Source of the DNA: JAJKIP01 sp040509055
GTDB lineage: Bacteria > Bacteroidota > Bacteroidia > Chitinophagales > Chitinophagaceae
Length of the DNA stretch: 14,747 nt
Assembly (NCBI GenBank): GCA_040509055.1
Contig: JBEVLT010000098.1
Coordinates: forward strand, 1 to 14,747
Direction of reading: 5' to 3'
Shown piece by piece: positions 14,244 to 14,747 of the stretch. Each line of letters begins with the position of its first letter. The first letter of the stretch is position 1. The notes below the pieces were generated by a model. That model saw only the letters and a program-made list of their open reading frames with translations. It was not told where the DNA came from and did no database searches. A program made the position numbers and the translations under genes.

Positions 14244-14747
14244 ATGAATCCCGGGAATATCCTGCTGGCTTTTTGCTGTATGGCTGTTTGTAGTTGTACC
14301 AACAACAGCAGGACCAACCAGCAAAAAGAAACCGGTCCTCCAGCTGTTCCGGCCGCAGCCCCGCTCTCGGTTCATAAAGCAGGAGAACTTTTGTTCAGAA
14401 AATCTTACGGCCCTTATCCTTTGTCACAAAGGGAGTATGAGCAGGTTATAAAAGAACATCCCTCTCTCGTTTATGGCAGGGACACTACCTTTAAAATAAG
14501 ATTCATGGAACTGGGTATCGTAAAGAACAACCAGCTACTGCTATCGAAATTCAGGTTCAGCAGGTCTTCGGCCTTTCAGCTCGTCTCTCCGGCACACGAT
14601 ACGCTGGCTGTGAAAATCACCAATTCGCCTGAAGATATCAGCCTTTATAAAATAACCGTCGCCGGCAACAACCAGGGTGCGCAAACCGCTATAGCCGATC
14701 CGATCCGGGAATTGAAATTTGCTTTGCTGGACGTGGTACCCGGTGGG
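14244..14747 (+). CDS. Putative lipoprotein of unknown function, cut by the window edge
   Basis: An open frame begins at ATG 14244 and stays open for 168 codons to the last base, so the 3' end is missing. The product starts MNPGNILLAFCCMAVCSC, a short signal peptide with a lipobox-type VCSC (lipidated Cys18), followed by a low-complexity linker rich in Asn, Gln, Thr, Pro and Ala (about 19-43). A folded part follows (ELLFRKSYGPYPLSQREYEQVIKEHPSLVYGRDT, then TFKIRFMELGIVKNNQLLLSKFRF). I do not recognise the family. It probably sits in the envelope. It begins about 50 bases after the DUF1398 terminator, with no consensus -7 box in between, and is likely a separate unit. Confidence 0.75.
   Translation, partial: MNPGNILLAFCCMAVCSCTNNSRTNQQKETGPPAVPAAAPLSVHKAGELLFRKSYGPYPLSQREYEQVIKEHPSLVYGRDTTFKIRFMELGIVKNNQLLLSKFRFSRSSAFQLVSPAHDTLAVKITNSPEDISLYKITVAGNNQGAQTAIADPIRELKFALLDVVPGG

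Noticed and set aside
1..14747. CRISPR arrays, tRNA/rRNA genes, insertion sequences, toxin-antitoxin or defence genes
   Set aside because: I looked for regularly spaced repeats, conserved RNA stretches, transposase motifs and small paired genes on both strands and found none.

Overview
The window looks like chromosomal DNA of a Bacteroidota, most probably of the Chitinophagaceae/Chitinophaga type. The grounds are a SusC/SusD pair, a FecR anti-sigma factor with a C-terminal DUF4974-like region next to a short ECF sigma factor, SusC with an N-terminal STN domain, and TAnnTTTG-type -7 boxes with no clear Shine-Dalgarno sequences. I see no rRNA, tRNA, CRISPR array, insertion sequence or phage structural gene. 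Base composition looks even throughout.

Minus strand, 9158 to 911: a compact glycan-uptake locus. In order of transcription it holds an ECF sigma factor (8565-9158), a FecR-type anti-sigma factor (7369-8487), a TonB-dependent SusC transporter/transducer (3784-7179), its SusD surface lipoprotein (2251-3765), and a lipoprotein made of a Calx-beta domain joined to a GH16 laminarinase-like hydrolase (911-2119). The likely logic is that glycan binding at SusC/SusD is signalled through the STN domain to FecR. FecR then releases the sigma factor, which raises transcription of the transporter and enzyme genes. Beta-1,3-glucan (laminarin-like) is the best substrate guess, resting on GH16 alone. Thymidylate synthase thyA (11-805) follows on the same strand as a housekeeping gene.

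Minus strand, 10628 to 9399: monofunctional proline dehydrogenase, followed by two hairpins in the 240-bp gap before the sigma gene. It is divergent from a hotdog acyl-CoA thioesterase (10695-11228, plus). The two share a 66-bp intergenic region with a perfect -7 box facing each way and predicted leaders of only a few bases. A 130-aa protein of unknown function (11265-11657) follows the thioesterase and probably shares its transcript.

The stretch 11667-12821 (minus) carries a two-TM protein of unknown function and, upstream of it, a membrane-anchored bacterial PH-domain protein, with a 9-bp inverted repeat between them. Divergent from these, on the plus strand, are an AraC-family regulator (12918-13682) and a DUF1398/YbcV-like protein (13750-14142). 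The latter ends in a textbook intrinsic terminator (14164-14195). A lipoprotein gene starting at 14244 runs off the right edge.

No wholly new system is evident. The best leads are the structured susC leader, the hairpin between susD and the GH16 gene, the Calx-beta/GH16 fusion, the divergent near-leaderless promoters, the AraC/DUF1398 pair and the uncharacterised membrane/PH pair.
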